Position numbers and translations under genes: made by a program
Shown here: positions 54,145-63,505 of the stretch, piece by piece
How the letters are laid out: every line of letters begins with the position of its first letter
Position numbering within the stretch: the first letter of the stretch is position 1
NCBI GenBank assembly: GCA_013416485.1
Contig: JACCEO010000008.1
Coordinates: 1 to 64,000, forward strand
From: Alcaligenaceae bacterium
GTDB taxonomy: Bacteria; Pseudomonadota; Gammaproteobacteria; Burkholderiales; Burkholderiaceae_B
Direction of reading: 5' to 3'
Length of the DNA stretch: 64,000 bases
The notes under the pieces: generated by a model
Seen by the model: only the letters and a program-made list of their open reading frames with translations
What the model was told of the DNA's origin: nothing
The model's database searches: none

Positions 54145-55845
54145 TTAAGAAGTGGCTATAGCCGTTACTGGCATTCCTACGCCAACCGATGAATGACCTG
54201 TCATTTCGGCCTCTTCATCATGAAAAGAACGAACCCGCACAGCCAGCAAATCGAAATTGAAACGCTCAGTACTACGGAAACTCATAGCCGTGCACACCAT
54301 AGCGCTAACACCATACGATGTTAAGGAAGCTAATAAAACAACGTAGTCACGTAAAAAGCCCACAGAAAATATCATCATGACTATCGTTGCCAAAATCCCC
54401 ATGACAATGGCAATATGGCGATTAAAAAACGCAAACGTCATCAGACCAATAACCACACCTGCACCCACAGCAGCACACAGTTCAAAGAACACAGCAACCG
54501 CACCATGCATGGGTAGCAACTCAAAGCGCACTATGGAAAACAGCACCACAGCCGATATCACCGACGTGGTAAATGCTCGATTGGTAATACGGTTCCAATA
54601 AAAACTAACAATTACTGGAAAAACGATGGCCCCCCAAAGAGCGCCTACAAATACCAGCATGACTAGGATATCAAGTCGTAAGCTCGCAAAAATCACACCT
54701 ATCATGGTGGCAATCACCATAGTGACACGCCCCCACCACAACATACGCTTAGGCTCAGGTTTGCCACGGGCAATGTTTCTGCCATAGACATCAGTCATCA
54801 CAATGGCTGACAAAGCTGCCAAGTCAGAGTCTGCTGTAGATGACAACGAACCAATTACCAAAATAAAAAATAAACCTATCGCAAAAGGAGGCAAGTAGGT
54901 CGAAGCCATCTGCGGAATAATGTTATTCAGGTCTCCATCTACCGGAACCATGCCAGACGGCAAGGCCAGCAAGCCCAACATACCCAGTCCAATAACCACC
55001 GCACCATAACCTATGGTGGCCGTCAAAAACGTGGATTTGATCAAGTCCTCACGAACCGCAAACAAACGCTGAGCAATGGTTTGGTTACCAATGGCATACG
55101 CCAGCACCGCCACAAAATACGGCGCACCTTGCTCCAGTATTGCTTTTGTAGAAAAGAAATTGGCTTGCTGCTCGTCCAAACGCCACATGTTGGCCATCAT
55201 CATTTCAGTGCCACCGGCATTGATAAAGATAAGCGGAATAATTATGACTGCCGAAGCGATCATGGCCACCAATTGAGCAAAATCCGTCATGACCGAGGCA
55301 CGAAATCCTGACCACAAGGTATAAGACAATACCCCCAGGCCTGCAATCAAGACTCCTTGAATAAAACTCAAGGGACTTAATACGGCAACCAGCGCACCAG
55401 CAGCCGTAAAGTTAACCATCAGGCTAATACAGCTGCCTACTAGGTTAGATACCGCCATAATCATCTGGCTAGACTTCCCATGACGTGCGCCTATGACTTC
55501 GGCTAAGGTATGCGCTTCCGGAGCCAGTTTGCGAAACCGACGCCCAAAAGGGTAAATGAAAAGTATCATCAAGGCGCCCCATAATCCATAATGTATAGGG
55601 CCAGACAAGCCATAACGGTAACCCGATGTCGCACTGGCATAAAACGACGCCGCCCATATCCAGGTCGCAATCATACTGGCGGCAGACAGACCAAAACCTA
55701 CCGCACTGCTTGAGACCATATAACCATCAACGTTTTCATTTTTTTGCCCAATAAGTATGGACATTAGAAACGTAAGGCCATAGAAGCCCACAAGCAGCAG
55801 TAGTGCTGTGGACGTTGAAAGTTGAAAAAATGCGGTTTCCTGCAT
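54145..55845 (-). CDS. Sodium:solute symporter family protein
   Basis: The 566-residue protein has 13-14 membrane helices of the SSS (LeuT-fold) family. Signatures include LSAASMIATWIWAASFYASATSGYRYG, FRASVMTDFAQL and the sodium-site SLSSTADSDLAALSAIVMTDVYGR. It imports a small solute, possibly a carboxylate, amino acid or urea-type compound, with sodium. I chose the ATG at 55843-55845 with an AAGGAAG site; a frame 28 codons longer has no family support. A 599-base leader region lies upstream. The small subunit gene follows within 10 bases. Confidence 0.9.
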   Translation of the reverse strand: MQETAFFQLSTSTALLLLVGFYGLTFLMSILIGQKNENVDGYMVSSSAVGFGLSAASMIATWIWAASFYASATSGYRYGLSGPIHYGLWGALMILFIYPFGRRFRKLAPEAHTLAEVIGARHGKSSQMIMAVSNLVGSCISLMVNFTAAGALVAVLSPLSFIQGVLIAGLGVLSYTLWSGFRASVMTDFAQLVAMIASAVIIIPLIFINAGGTEMMMANMWRLDEQQANFFSTKAILEQGAPYFVAVLAYAIGNQTIAQRLFAVREDLIKSTFLTATIGYGAVVIGLGMLGLLALPSGMVPVDGDLNNIIPQMASTYLPPFAIGLFFILVIGSLSSTADSDLAALSAIVMTDVYGRNIARGKPEPKRMLWWGRVTMVIATMIGVIFASLRLDILVMLVFVGALWGAIVFPVIVSFYWNRITNRAFTTSVISAVVLFSIVRFELLPMHGAVAVFFELCAAVGAGVVIGLMTFAFFNRHIAIVMGILATIVMMIFSVGFLRDYVVLLASLTSYGVSAMVCTAMSFRSTERFNFDLLAVRVRSFHDEEAEMTGHSSVGVGMPVTAIATS

Positions 55846-56190
55846 GTGTTTGTGCTTCCTTGTAAGAATGACACGCACAGCCAGACCGCCTAATTTCCAC
55901 GGCTTTTTACGGCACAGAAAATTGGGCATTCTGAAAGCAACACAAAAAGGCTTCCAGTTTGGACAGCAACGGAAATGACCGCACTATAAGGCGGTTAAAA
56001 AAGAGTGCCGATGCTGACAAGCTGCACGGTCAGCCAAACTGATGGCTAACTAAATTGTTCCGCAACCATTACTGGTTGGGTATAGTGTTTCGGCGAAAAT
56101 GCCGGGCTGCTGTACAGCAGCCTATTGACAGAAAACGTAAAGCCCCAGGTAGCGACTATGTCGCACTAACACCCCTAAAAGCCTCGTTCC

Positions 56191-56225
56191 AAAAAAGTGC
56201 CTACATCCTATTAATCAGGATAGGC
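56191..56225 (-). terminator. Intrinsic terminator in the symporter-DUF1330 gap
   Basis: On the minus strand a 9-bp stem with a 2-base bulge (GCCTATCCT/AGGATGTAGGC) and a 7-base loop is followed by AC and TTTTTT. It would stop transcription coming from the DUF1330 gene or from a separate RNA before the symporter gene. Confidence 0.65.
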
Positions 56226-56410
56226 AAGCTGTAAGTGTACCTACAAAGTGACAAGAAGTCCAGATTTGGCGATTGACTGCCGGTGCAACTTAAGTAACCT
56301 TTTTCTGTGACGGTATTGTTTTTATAGGCAGCTTCGCCTACGTTGCCGGCCCCTTGCTCTGCCGCCCCGCTGCGCGAAAGCGGCTCCCGCAAGGTCCCGT
56401 CACCGCAGAC
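56191..56410 (-). ncRNA. Candidate structured RNA, family not recognised
   Basis: On the minus strand the segment folds into a closing stem GTGACGG/CCGTCAC (56397-56403 with 56307-56313) around a GC-rich hairpin (CTTGC/GCAAG with inner GCCGC/GCGGC) and a TAGGC/GCCTA hairpin. It then runs about 80 bases to an intrinsic terminator. This could be a small RNA, a structured 3' UTR of the DUF1330 transcript or an unknown leader element. I could not match it to a known riboswitch, 6S, SRP or tmRNA consensus. Confidence 0.3.
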
Positions 56411-56444
56411 TAACCACACATTCAAAGTAATGGGTTAAGCCCTT

Positions 56445-56732
56445 TTAGTAGCCTTCCTGAACGACCAACCGAGACGTCGCCGCTGCATAACGAAACTGAC
56501 AAGCAGCCACATAGTCTGGGTCTTTCAGCCAAGCATCCACATGCGCCTTGCTGGGAAACTCCAGTATCACCATGCGTTCTGTGAAAGGCTCACCTTCGGC
56601 CACAGTCACTTCCCCACCACGGGTCAAAAATTTACCGCCGTGGCGTTTAACTAAGGCTGGCGTAAGATCCGTGTACTTGCTATAGGTCGCTGGATCCGTA
56701 ATTGTCATCGTTGCAATAACATAAGCAGACAT
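56445..56732 (-). CDS. DUF1330 family protein
   Basis: The 95-residue protein is a ferredoxin-like dimeric alpha-beta barrel of the DUF1330 type: AYVIATMTITDPATYSKYTD at the start, a central KFLTRGGEV strand and VILEFPSKAHVDAWLKDPDY near the end. Function is unknown; it is often beside quinone oxidoreductases, as here (47-bp gap on the same strand). Confidence 0.88.
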   Translation of the reverse strand: MSAYVIATMTITDPATYSKYTDLTPALVKRHGGKFLTRGGEVTVAEGEPFTERMVILEFPSKAHVDAWLKDPDYVAACQFRYAAATSRLVVQEGY

Positions 56733-56779
56733 TGTAAATTCCTTATTTAATGCTGTATTTCACATCGTAAACTGTTAAT

Positions 56780-57754
56780 TCAAGGCACTAGCAATAGCGG
56801 CCTGCCGGCACCTTCAGCCTCAAGTACCCTGTGACATTCAGCCGCCTGTTCCAAAGCGAACTCACGCGGTGTGCCCACCTTAAGCCAGCCCCCAGCGACA
56901 GCTTCGAACACATTATTCGCCATTTCCAGGCGCTGTGCCCGATCCTGCACATAATGGAAAATAATGGGCCGGGACACCGAGTTAGATTTGGTCGCCAGGC
57001 TAGATACCAAAAATGGCGGTACTGGCCCTGATGCTTGACCAAAATTGACCAAATGCCCGCATAAAGCCAGCGCATCCAAGGAACCTTGGAAAGTGTCTTG
57101 ACCTACGCCATCGTAGACCACGTCAGCCCCTCGCCCTTGGGTAATGTCCTTTACCCGTTCAGGGATATTTTCATCCCTATGACGAATAATATGATGGCAA
57201 CCTGCAGCCTGTGCCATTGCCGCCTGAGCATCATTGCGTACCGTACCTATAACTACCGCACCTAAATGAGCTGCCCACTGGCATAGCATCTGGCCTACAC
57301 CACCTGCTGCGGCATGAACCAGCACGGTGTTACCAGCTTGAACCTGATGCACACGATTAAGCAGCATATCTACCGTTAAACCGCGCAATAGTACCGATGC
57401 CGCCACTTCGTCGGATACGGAATCAGGCAATGCTATCAATAGCTTGGCATCTAGCAGACGTTCAGCGGCATACACGCCATAGGCACCTGTAACATAAGCC
57501 ACACGATCACCAACTTTCACATTGTGTACATTGCTGCCCACTTCGGTTACCACGCCAGCAGCCTCTATACCTGGCGTACCTGGCAACGCCAAGGTTTTAT
57601 ACAGTCCTGACCTGACGTAAACATCATGAAAGTTAACGCCGATACGCGTATGCTGAAGTTTGACCTGATCAGGTCCTGGGTGTCCGACAACAACATCACG
57701 GGCCTGCATAACATCGGGCCCACCATACTGTTCAATCACAATCGCAGTGGTCAT
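56780..57754 (-). CDS. NADPH:quinone oxidoreductase family protein
   Basis: The 324-residue MDR-superfamily protein lacks the zinc-binding cysteines of alcohol dehydrogenases. It has GVNFHDVYVRSGLY, PGTPGIEAAGVV, the nucleotide loop HAAAGGVGQMLCQWA and GRGADVVYDGVG. It would reduce quinones with NADPH in the cytoplasm. It is transcribed with the DUF1330 gene. Confidence 0.9.
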   Translation of the reverse strand: MTTAIVIEQYGGPDVMQARDVVVGHPGPDQVKLQHTRIGVNFHDVYVRSGLYKTLALPGTPGIEAAGVVTEVGSNVHNVKVGDRVAYVTGAYGVYAAERLLDAKLLIALPDSVSDEVAASVLLRGLTVDMLLNRVHQVQAGNTVLVHAAAGGVGQMLCQWAAHLGAVVIGTVRNDAQAAMAQAAGCHHIIRHRDENIPERVKDITQGRGADVVYDGVGQDTFQGSLDALALCGHLVNFGQASGPVPPFLVSSLATKSNSVSRPIIFHYVQDRAQRLEMANNVFEAVAGGWLKVGTPREFALEQAAECHRVLEAEGAGRPLLLVP

Positions 57755-57840
57755 ATATGTATTTCTATCCTAAATAAACGTTGCCGCCGGACGGGCCGAT
57801 GGGGGAATTAAGGGTGTTGTGATATTACCGCTAAAGCCGC

Positions 57841-60516
57841 TTATATCACCGGGCGTATAGGGCGTGGGGCCACGCCCAGATCGCGCCAGTTATCGGGATG
57901 ACAAGTAAACAGCAAAATCTGGTGTCGCTGAGCAGCATCAAATAATATGCGTTTCATTTGACCCAAGCGGCATGCATCACTGTGTACTAGCGCGTCATCC
58001 AGCATAATCAAGGTAGGTTTGCCTGCTGCGCTAAGTAAATCAGCATAGGCCAAACGGCTGATCAAGCCTAATTGCTCACGCGCGCCAAAGCTTAGGGCAT
58101 CGACATCGGCCAGACTGGATGCGTCCATCGCACTATTAGGACGACTTAACTGACTCAGCACCAGATGTTCATCGACACTTAGGTGCGCTTGCGGAAATAA
58201 CAGTTGTACATAATGGTCTAAATGCTTTTGCAAAGGCGCTTGCAGGCGCTGCGTCAACTCGTGGCGCTTACCTTGCAATAAACCCAATAGTAATTTCAAG
58301 GCTTGGGCGTTACGGGAAAATTCATCCACCCTACGCTGGAGCAAAGCCAACTGCCCAGCCAATGCACTGCGCTGCTCTTCCAGGCCCTGCGCCCCAACCA
58401 CTTGCAGTTGCGCCTGCAAAGTCAGTAAATTTCGCTCGCGCAAGGCATGAGCTTGTTCCTGCTGTTGCGCACTAATTGCAAAACGTTGAATATCTTGGCG
58501 CAAGATATCTGGCCTGACAGTATCGATACTTTGTTGGTATTGGGCTATGCGCTCCTGCAGGGCAAGCGCTTGTGCCCTATGCTGGTTCAGTTGCTGCAGC
58601 AACTGCTTTTCTTGATCCTGGGCTTGGCTAGCTTGCAGTCTGCCCAGAGCTAGCTCGTGCTCTTGGGTGGCCGTTTGTAAAGTAGCCTGGGCCGTTGCCA
58701 ATGCCACGGCATGTTGATGAAATACTGTCTCAGCCGCTTTTACGTCGCTTTCCGCCTGAGCGGCCGCCGCCTCTGCCTTGACTAGCGCCCCTGCAAACTC
58801 AGCCGCAGTCAGCAGTGTGGAGTCGGTCTGATCTGCCGGCGCATCCACAGACGGTAGTTCCTGGCGCAAGCGCTGAACTAGCTGTTGCTGATGCTGCACA
58901 CGATCTGACAAGGCCTGCATGCCCTGTGGTGCATACGCGTCCCGACGTGCCTTATGTTCATTAACTGCGGTTTGTGCCAGAGCATGATGTTCGGCATGTT
59001 CCTGAGCTTGCTCAAGACTTACTACACCCAGTTCCTGCAGTATTGCGTCATAGTCGTCTTGGGCTTGTTGATGCCGACGTCCCAAGGCACCCAGGTCTTG
59101 ACCACCAGGAATAATACGCACAGCCCCCACACCTGGTATGCGCAGTTCGCCGCTACCTACTAATTCATATCGACCTTGTCCCTGAACAGGCTGATCATCC
59201 AGATACAGGATGTGCCCATTTTGAATATCAAATTCCAGTTGGGTAGCCACACTACGCCGACGAGCATCCAGAGTGGCTAGTTCATGATGCAGGGCAAGTA
59301 AACGCTTCAAGCGTTCAGGTTGACTACGCCACTGCAAGGCGGCGGTCTGTTGCTGTTGCATGGCTTGATCTTGTTGCTGCGCCAGCGTTAGCTGGGCCTG
59401 CATGTCGTCCAAGCTATTCATGGCCTGCTGCCACTCTTGTGCCTTGCTGTACTGTAACTGAGCGCTACGTGCTTGTTTCAGCGCGATACTGGCACTATCC
59501 CAGGCGACTCGTGCACTATCTAACCCAGCCTGCACACTAATACTGCCTTGCTGTAGTTGCTGGCAGGCCTGCTGGGCATCGTGCCATGCTTGTTCTCGTT
59601 GACGCACTTGCACACTGTACTGCTCAAGACTGTGCAACTGATCGTGCAACAGCTTTTGGGTCGTCAAACAATCAGCCAAGGCTTGTTGCTCACGTTGCTG
59701 GTTATGCAGTAGTTGTTCGGCGTGCTGTAACTGCTGTGTTGCCTGCTGTTCTTGTTGACGCAATGCCAACCAAGGTGTGTCAGCAACATCCCTGTCATGT
59801 GCCTGCTGCAAGGCGTCCAACTGGTCAACCTGACTACGGTAATTGGCAATGGTATGGTCCATAGCCTGCAATTCTTCCTGCAAAGCAGCCTGGTCTTTAA
59901 GGGCCAAGGCGTAGTCACGCGCTGGCGCCTGATTGGCTGTTGTCAGGAAACGCGCCATACGCTCCTGGACTTTGCGTATCACCGCATCCCCATCGCTACT
60001 GGCTAATTCCCCCACCGACTGGTCTAATGCCGCCTGCAAATGTTGTGCTGCGTACCCTGTGGCATCGCGAAACTCTTGACCAGCACCTTGCTCTATCCAC
60101 AACAGTCCTGGTATGCCCCAGTGCTCGGGTTTGCTCGCCCCACGTGCTGGCACTTCAAACCCCAGTAGCTGAGCGATATGCTGTTCAGCATCGTCGCCAT
60201 CAAACTCCTGCTGACCTATGCGTAAATTACAGCGTTTCTGACGTAAAAATCGTTTGCTTAATTGATATGCCTGCCCTTGCCAATGAAAGTCCAGGCTAAC
60301 TTCTGGTGTCGCTGCGCTATCACCCCAAGGTTGTAAATGACCTAGTGTGCTTGACCCATGACGCTCAAAGAAGGCAGCCCTGATCGCCTGGGCCACTGTG
60401 CTTTTCCCCGATTCATTCGGTCCGTGAAATACATTGATGCCAGGCTCCAGGCCTGTCAATTCCAAAGTGTCTCGAAACTGACGAAACTGTTTCAGTTGTA
60501 CACGCAACAGCTTCAT
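57841..60516 (-). CDS. SbcC/YhaN-like AAA ATPase
   Basis: The 891-residue protein starts with a Walker A site (HGPNESGKST, 31-40) and ends with the partner Walker B (TLIMLDDALVHSD) after an ABC-like FGAREQLGLISRLAYADLL signature. Between them lie long glutamine-rich coiled coils (about 210-400 and 480-720), as in SbcC/Rad50/YhaN. It would work with the nuclease encoded upstream in DNA end processing. The ATG overlaps the nuclease stop by four bases (ATGA). Confidence 0.88.
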   Translation of the reverse strand: MKLLRVQLKQFRQFRDTLELTGLEPGINVFHGPNESGKSTVAQAIRAAFFERHGSSTLGHLQPWGDSAATPEVSLDFHWQGQAYQLSKRFLRQKRCNLRIGQQEFDGDDAEQHIAQLLGFEVPARGASKPEHWGIPGLLWIEQGAGQEFRDATGYAAQHLQAALDQSVGELASSDGDAVIRKVQERMARFLTTANQAPARDYALALKDQAALQEELQAMDHTIANYRSQVDQLDALQQAHDRDVADTPWLALRQQEQQATQQLQHAEQLLHNQQREQQALADCLTTQKLLHDQLHSLEQYSVQVRQREQAWHDAQQACQQLQQGSISVQAGLDSARVAWDSASIALKQARSAQLQYSKAQEWQQAMNSLDDMQAQLTLAQQQDQAMQQQQTAALQWRSQPERLKRLLALHHELATLDARRRSVATQLEFDIQNGHILYLDDQPVQGQGRYELVGSGELRIPGVGAVRIIPGGQDLGALGRRHQQAQDDYDAILQELGVVSLEQAQEHAEHHALAQTAVNEHKARRDAYAPQGMQALSDRVQHQQQLVQRLRQELPSVDAPADQTDSTLLTAAEFAGALVKAEAAAAQAESDVKAAETVFHQHAVALATAQATLQTATQEHELALGRLQASQAQDQEKQLLQQLNQHRAQALALQERIAQYQQSIDTVRPDILRQDIQRFAISAQQQEQAHALRERNLLTLQAQLQVVGAQGLEEQRSALAGQLALLQRRVDEFSRNAQALKLLLGLLQGKRHELTQRLQAPLQKHLDHYVQLLFPQAHLSVDEHLVLSQLSRPNSAMDASSLADVDALSFGAREQLGLISRLAYADLLSAAGKPTLIMLDDALVHSDACRLGQMKRILFDAAQRHQILLFTCHPDNWRDLGVAPRPIRPVI

Positions 60517-61634
60517 GATGCGTCCCCAGTGTGTTGCACGTCACGCAGTATATCGGCCAATATAACCAGGGCATCCCTGGCACCATCCATTTGCTGATTT
60601 TGGTCATAGTCCTGTAGCTGGACCAACACTTCACCTACATAGCCATCGGCACGCAAGGCAATAATATCGGCATCTGTAGGTAAGAATCGCAAACCCAGCA
60701 GGTCGTATTGCACGCTACGTAAGTGCGCTTCAGCACTAGCCAAACCCGCTTGCAAACGCTGCTGACCTGCCAGGTCAGTGTGCCCAGTAAGCTGTAGTTC
60801 CAGTACGGTATTTTCGGGCAGCTGCGCCAAGCGGTTCAACAACACATCGATGTCACTATCGACTGCCACGTGTTCCTGCCAGGACAGCCATTCGTAACTG
60901 GCTATCGGCAACACACTAACCTGAGGTGCTAGCCCTGCAGCAGCTATCTCAATACTAAGTAGCTGGCCTGCACCATTGCTTTTGAAACGGTCGGGTTCTG
61001 GTGTGCCGCTATACCAGGTGAACTCATTGATCTGTCGGGTCCCATGCCAATCCCCCAAAGCGAGGTAATCCAGCTGGGCTCGTTGAGCACGATCAGGAGC
61101 GATCGGATTAGGTGAGTCTATGTCTTGAGCCAAAATCCCCTGCACACTACCATGAGCCAAACCTATACGTAACAAGCCTGCTGTGGTCTGTGCCAGGTCA
61201 AACCAGGCCGTCAAGTCAGTCGCTGTTTGTCGCTGGGTCAAAGGTGCAGGCAAGACAGCAAACCCCAGGTCGGGGAACTCTATGACCTGAGCTTGCAAGG
61301 CGACATGGACATTATCGGGAATCACTCCTAAACGCTTAGCCCTAGACCAAACACTTTCTACCAAGGCAGCATCATGATTACCGGGTATGAGGACCCAAGG
61401 CCCGTTATACCCTTGCATCGCATTAAACAAGCGCCGTATGCTGCGTTCGGACACGGTTTGCGCATCGAAGACATCACCCGCAACCAGAACCGCAGTGTAG
61501 CCGCCCTCGTGGGCCAATGCGGCAATACGGCTAACAGCAGTAAAACGCGCCTCGGCCAATGCCGCCGCATCGTCTGCTGGAAAGCGCGGGTACTGACGCC
61601 CTATTTGCCAGTCAGCTGTATGTAAAAAACGCAT
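60513..61634 (-). CDS. SbcD/YhaO-like metallophosphoesterase
   Basis: The 373-residue protein has the Mre11-type phosphoesterase motifs: HTADWQIG (5-12), GDVFD (Asp54), GNHD (85-88), GLAHG and LALGDWHG. In the first motif the usual second ligand His is Gln10, a change seen in several YhaO-like proteins. It would be the nuclease subunit of a two-gene DNA repair complex with the overlapping SMC-like ATPase gene. Confidence 0.88.
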   Translation of the reverse strand: MRFLHTADWQIGRQYPRFPADDAAALAEARFTAVSRIAALAHEGGYTAVLVAGDVFDAQTVSERSIRRLFNAMQGYNGPWVLIPGNHDAALVESVWSRAKRLGVIPDNVHVALQAQVIEFPDLGFAVLPAPLTQRQTATDLTAWFDLAQTTAGLLRIGLAHGSVQGILAQDIDSPNPIAPDRAQRAQLDYLALGDWHGTRQINEFTWYSGTPEPDRFKSNGAGQLLSIEIAAAGLAPQVSVLPIASYEWLSWQEHVAVDSDIDVLLNRLAQLPENTVLELQLTGHTDLAGQQRLQAGLASAEAHLRSVQYDLLGLRFLPTDADIIALRADGYVGEVLVQLQDYDQNQQMDGARDALVILADILRDVQHTGDAS

Positions 61635-61657
61635 TAAGTCGCCAAAAAAAATTGATA

Positions 61658-62446
61658 CTAGGCCGTATTGGCTACATTCATACCCGCCAACATTGGCAAG
61701 CTGGCACTAACCTGCTGGACATCCAAGTCATACAGCCACGCTAACCGTTCTAGGGTTGCAGTAGTCTGGGGCGGCCCTATATGGTGAATTTTTCCCTGTT
61801 TAAACAAAGCAATGCGATCTGATACCTGCAAGGCATGGTCTGGTTGATGAGTACACAGCAATATGCCCATGCCCCCAGCCCGCATTTTTTGAATGTATTG
61901 CAACACCCGAATCTGGTTACCAAAGTCCAAGCTGGCCGTGGGTTCGTCCATAACCATTAACACGGGTTCTTGGGCCAAGGCGCGGGCAATCAAGGTTAGC
62001 TGACGCTCGCCACCACTAATCGCGGTATAGACACGCTGTGATAAATGCGCAATACCCATTTGCTCCAAGCTATGCATAGCGATGTCACGGTCATGGCGCG
62101 CTGGGCTGGAAAAGCTACCTAACCTAGCGCTACGCCCCATTAACACGACCTCTTCTACCGTAAACGGGAATACCCCTGCGTGGGCCTGGGGTACATAAGC
62201 CACCTGCTGAGCCAACTGTTTACGAGACCACTGTGATATGGCCTTGCCTTGCACCCACACCTTGCCAGACAAGGGCGGGATCAGACCCAGCATGGTTTTA
62301 AACAACGTGGATTTGCCACTGCCATTAGGCCCTAGCAAACACAAGACCTCATGTGCCGCTATCGATAATGAAATGTCAGTACCTACACGCCGCCCTGCAT
62401 AACCTATGTAAAGCTGATCGGTACGTATTACAGGCTGATCCATCAT
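61658..62446 (-). CDS. Iron-chelate/cobalamin-type ABC transporter ATP-binding protein
   Basis: The 262-residue ATPase has Walker A GPNGSGKST (39-47), the Q-loop YVPQAHAGVFPFTVEEVVLMGR (a FecE/BtuD-type sequence), signature ISGGERQ and Walker B LMVMDEPTASLD with switch His in CTHQPD. It overlaps the permease gene by four bases. It powers import of a siderophore, haem or corrinoid. No binding-protein gene is adjacent in the window. Confidence 0.9.
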   Translation of the reverse strand: MMDQPVIRTDQLYIGYAGRRVGTDISLSIAAHEVLCLLGPNGSGKSTLFKTMLGLIPPLSGKVWVQGKAISQWSRKQLAQQVAYVPQAHAGVFPFTVEEVVLMGRSARLGSFSSPARHDRDIAMHSLEQMGIAHLSQRVYTAISGGERQLTLIARALAQEPVLMVMDEPTASLDFGNQIRVLQYIQKMRAGGMGILLCTHQPDHALQVSDRIALFKQGKIHHIGPPQTTATLERLAWLYDLDVQQVSASLPMLAGMNVANTA

Positions 62447-63465
62447 GTTTGCCTACCACCCTTGGCCAACAGGAACAGAAAGAAAGGTGCACCCACCATA
62501 GCCGTCAAGACTCCCAAAGGTAGTTCTATGCTGGTCGCGCTACGTGCCAGGGTGTCGGTGACGACCAAAAACGCACCGCCCAGCAATAAAGACGCCGGCA
62601 ATAAACGGGAAAAGTCCGGCCCCACCAACAACCTGGCCATATGCGGTATGACTAAACCCACCCAGCCCACAATGCCAGTAAACGATACCGCACTGGCTGT
62701 CATTAGGGTGGCAGCAACAATTAACCAGCCACGCATGCGGCCAGTATGCATACCCAATGATGTCGCCTCTTCGTCGCTTAGGCTTAATAAATTGATACGC
62801 CAGCGTAACAACCACAGCGGCACTAAGCCCAGTAAGGCTGGCGGCAAGGCATACAACAAGTCGCCCATGCTGGATCCTCCCAGGCCGCCCAACAACCAAA
62901 AGGTAATCGCTGGCAATTGCGTATAGGGATCGGCCAGTATTTTAATTAAGGAAATACACGCTGCTAAGAAGGCGCTTAGTGCCACACCGGCCAGCACCAA
63001 CACCAGAATCGGGTCGTGACGACGTACCATTTGTGCCACGCCATAGACCACAGCAACCGCCACCATGCCACCAGCAAACGCGAGCATTTGCACCCACGCC
63101 ATAGGCAAGCTCAAATATATTCCCATGACAGCACCCAGGCCAGCGCCTGCCGACACTCCTAGGATATCGGGCGATACCAGCGGATTACGGAACATCCCCT
63201 GATACGCTGCCCCAGCCGCTGCCAAGGTAGACCCTACCAACAACGCTGCTGCCATACGTGGCACGCGCAAGGTCCAAACTACCGTGTCAACAGTAGGATC
63301 CACGGGGCTCGTCGAACCGGGAAATAAACGGTGTTGCAATACGCTCCAGATATCGGCTAAGTTCATGGGATATTTACCCGCCAATAGACCAGCCACCAAA
63401 GACAGCAACAGCAACCCACACAGCAATACCCACACTAGGCGTTTACGCCACATAGCAGCATCCAC
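62443..63465 (-). CDS. FecCD-family ABC transporter permease
   Basis: The 340-residue permease has ten helices and the FecCD signatures RVPRMAAALLVGSTLAAAGAAYQGMFRNPLVSPDILGVSAGAGLGA and GWVGLVIPHMARLLVG. The start is GTG 63465 or ATG 63453; neither has a strong ribosome site. It would form a homodimeric channel with the overlapping ATPase. The missing binding protein must come from elsewhere in the genome or the pair has another partner. Confidence 0.92.
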   Translation of the reverse strand: MDAAMWRKRLVWVLLCGLLLLSLVAGLLAGKYPMNLADIWSVLQHRLFPGSTSPVDPTVDTVVWTLRVPRMAAALLVGSTLAAAGAAYQGMFRNPLVSPDILGVSAGAGLGAVMGIYLSLPMAWVQMLAFAGGMVAVAVVYGVAQMVRRHDPILVLVLAGVALSAFLAACISLIKILADPYTQLPAITFWLLGGLGGSSMGDLLYALPPALLGLVPLWLLRWRINLLSLSDEEATSLGMHTGRMRGWLIVAATLMTASAVSFTGIVGWVGLVIPHMARLLVGPDFSRLLPASLLLGGAFLVVTDTLARSATSIELPLGVLTAMVGAPFFLFLLAKGGRQT

Positions 63466-63505
63466 AATTTTTCATAGGCAACATAATATCGTGTTCAGCC
63501 ACCGT

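Larger units (their letters stand above)
55846..56444 (-). other. 599-bp non-coding region with several inverted repeats
   Basis: No supported gene lies here. Seen are a perfect 18-bp palindrome GGCTGCTGTACAGCAGCC (56105-56122), a neighbouring CGGC/GCCG hairpin, a GCGAC/GTCGC hairpin (about 56151-56163), an intrinsic terminator on the minus strand (56191-56225) and a multi-stem element (56307-56403). A 74-codon minus-strand frame across 56201-56425 has no family support and overlaps the paired stems, so I do not call it a gene. Confidence 0.6.

Noticed and set aside
56201-56425. 74-codon open frame on the minus strand in the symporter leader
   Set aside because: It has no family match that I know, odd composition and overlaps paired stems and the terminator; better explained as non-coding.
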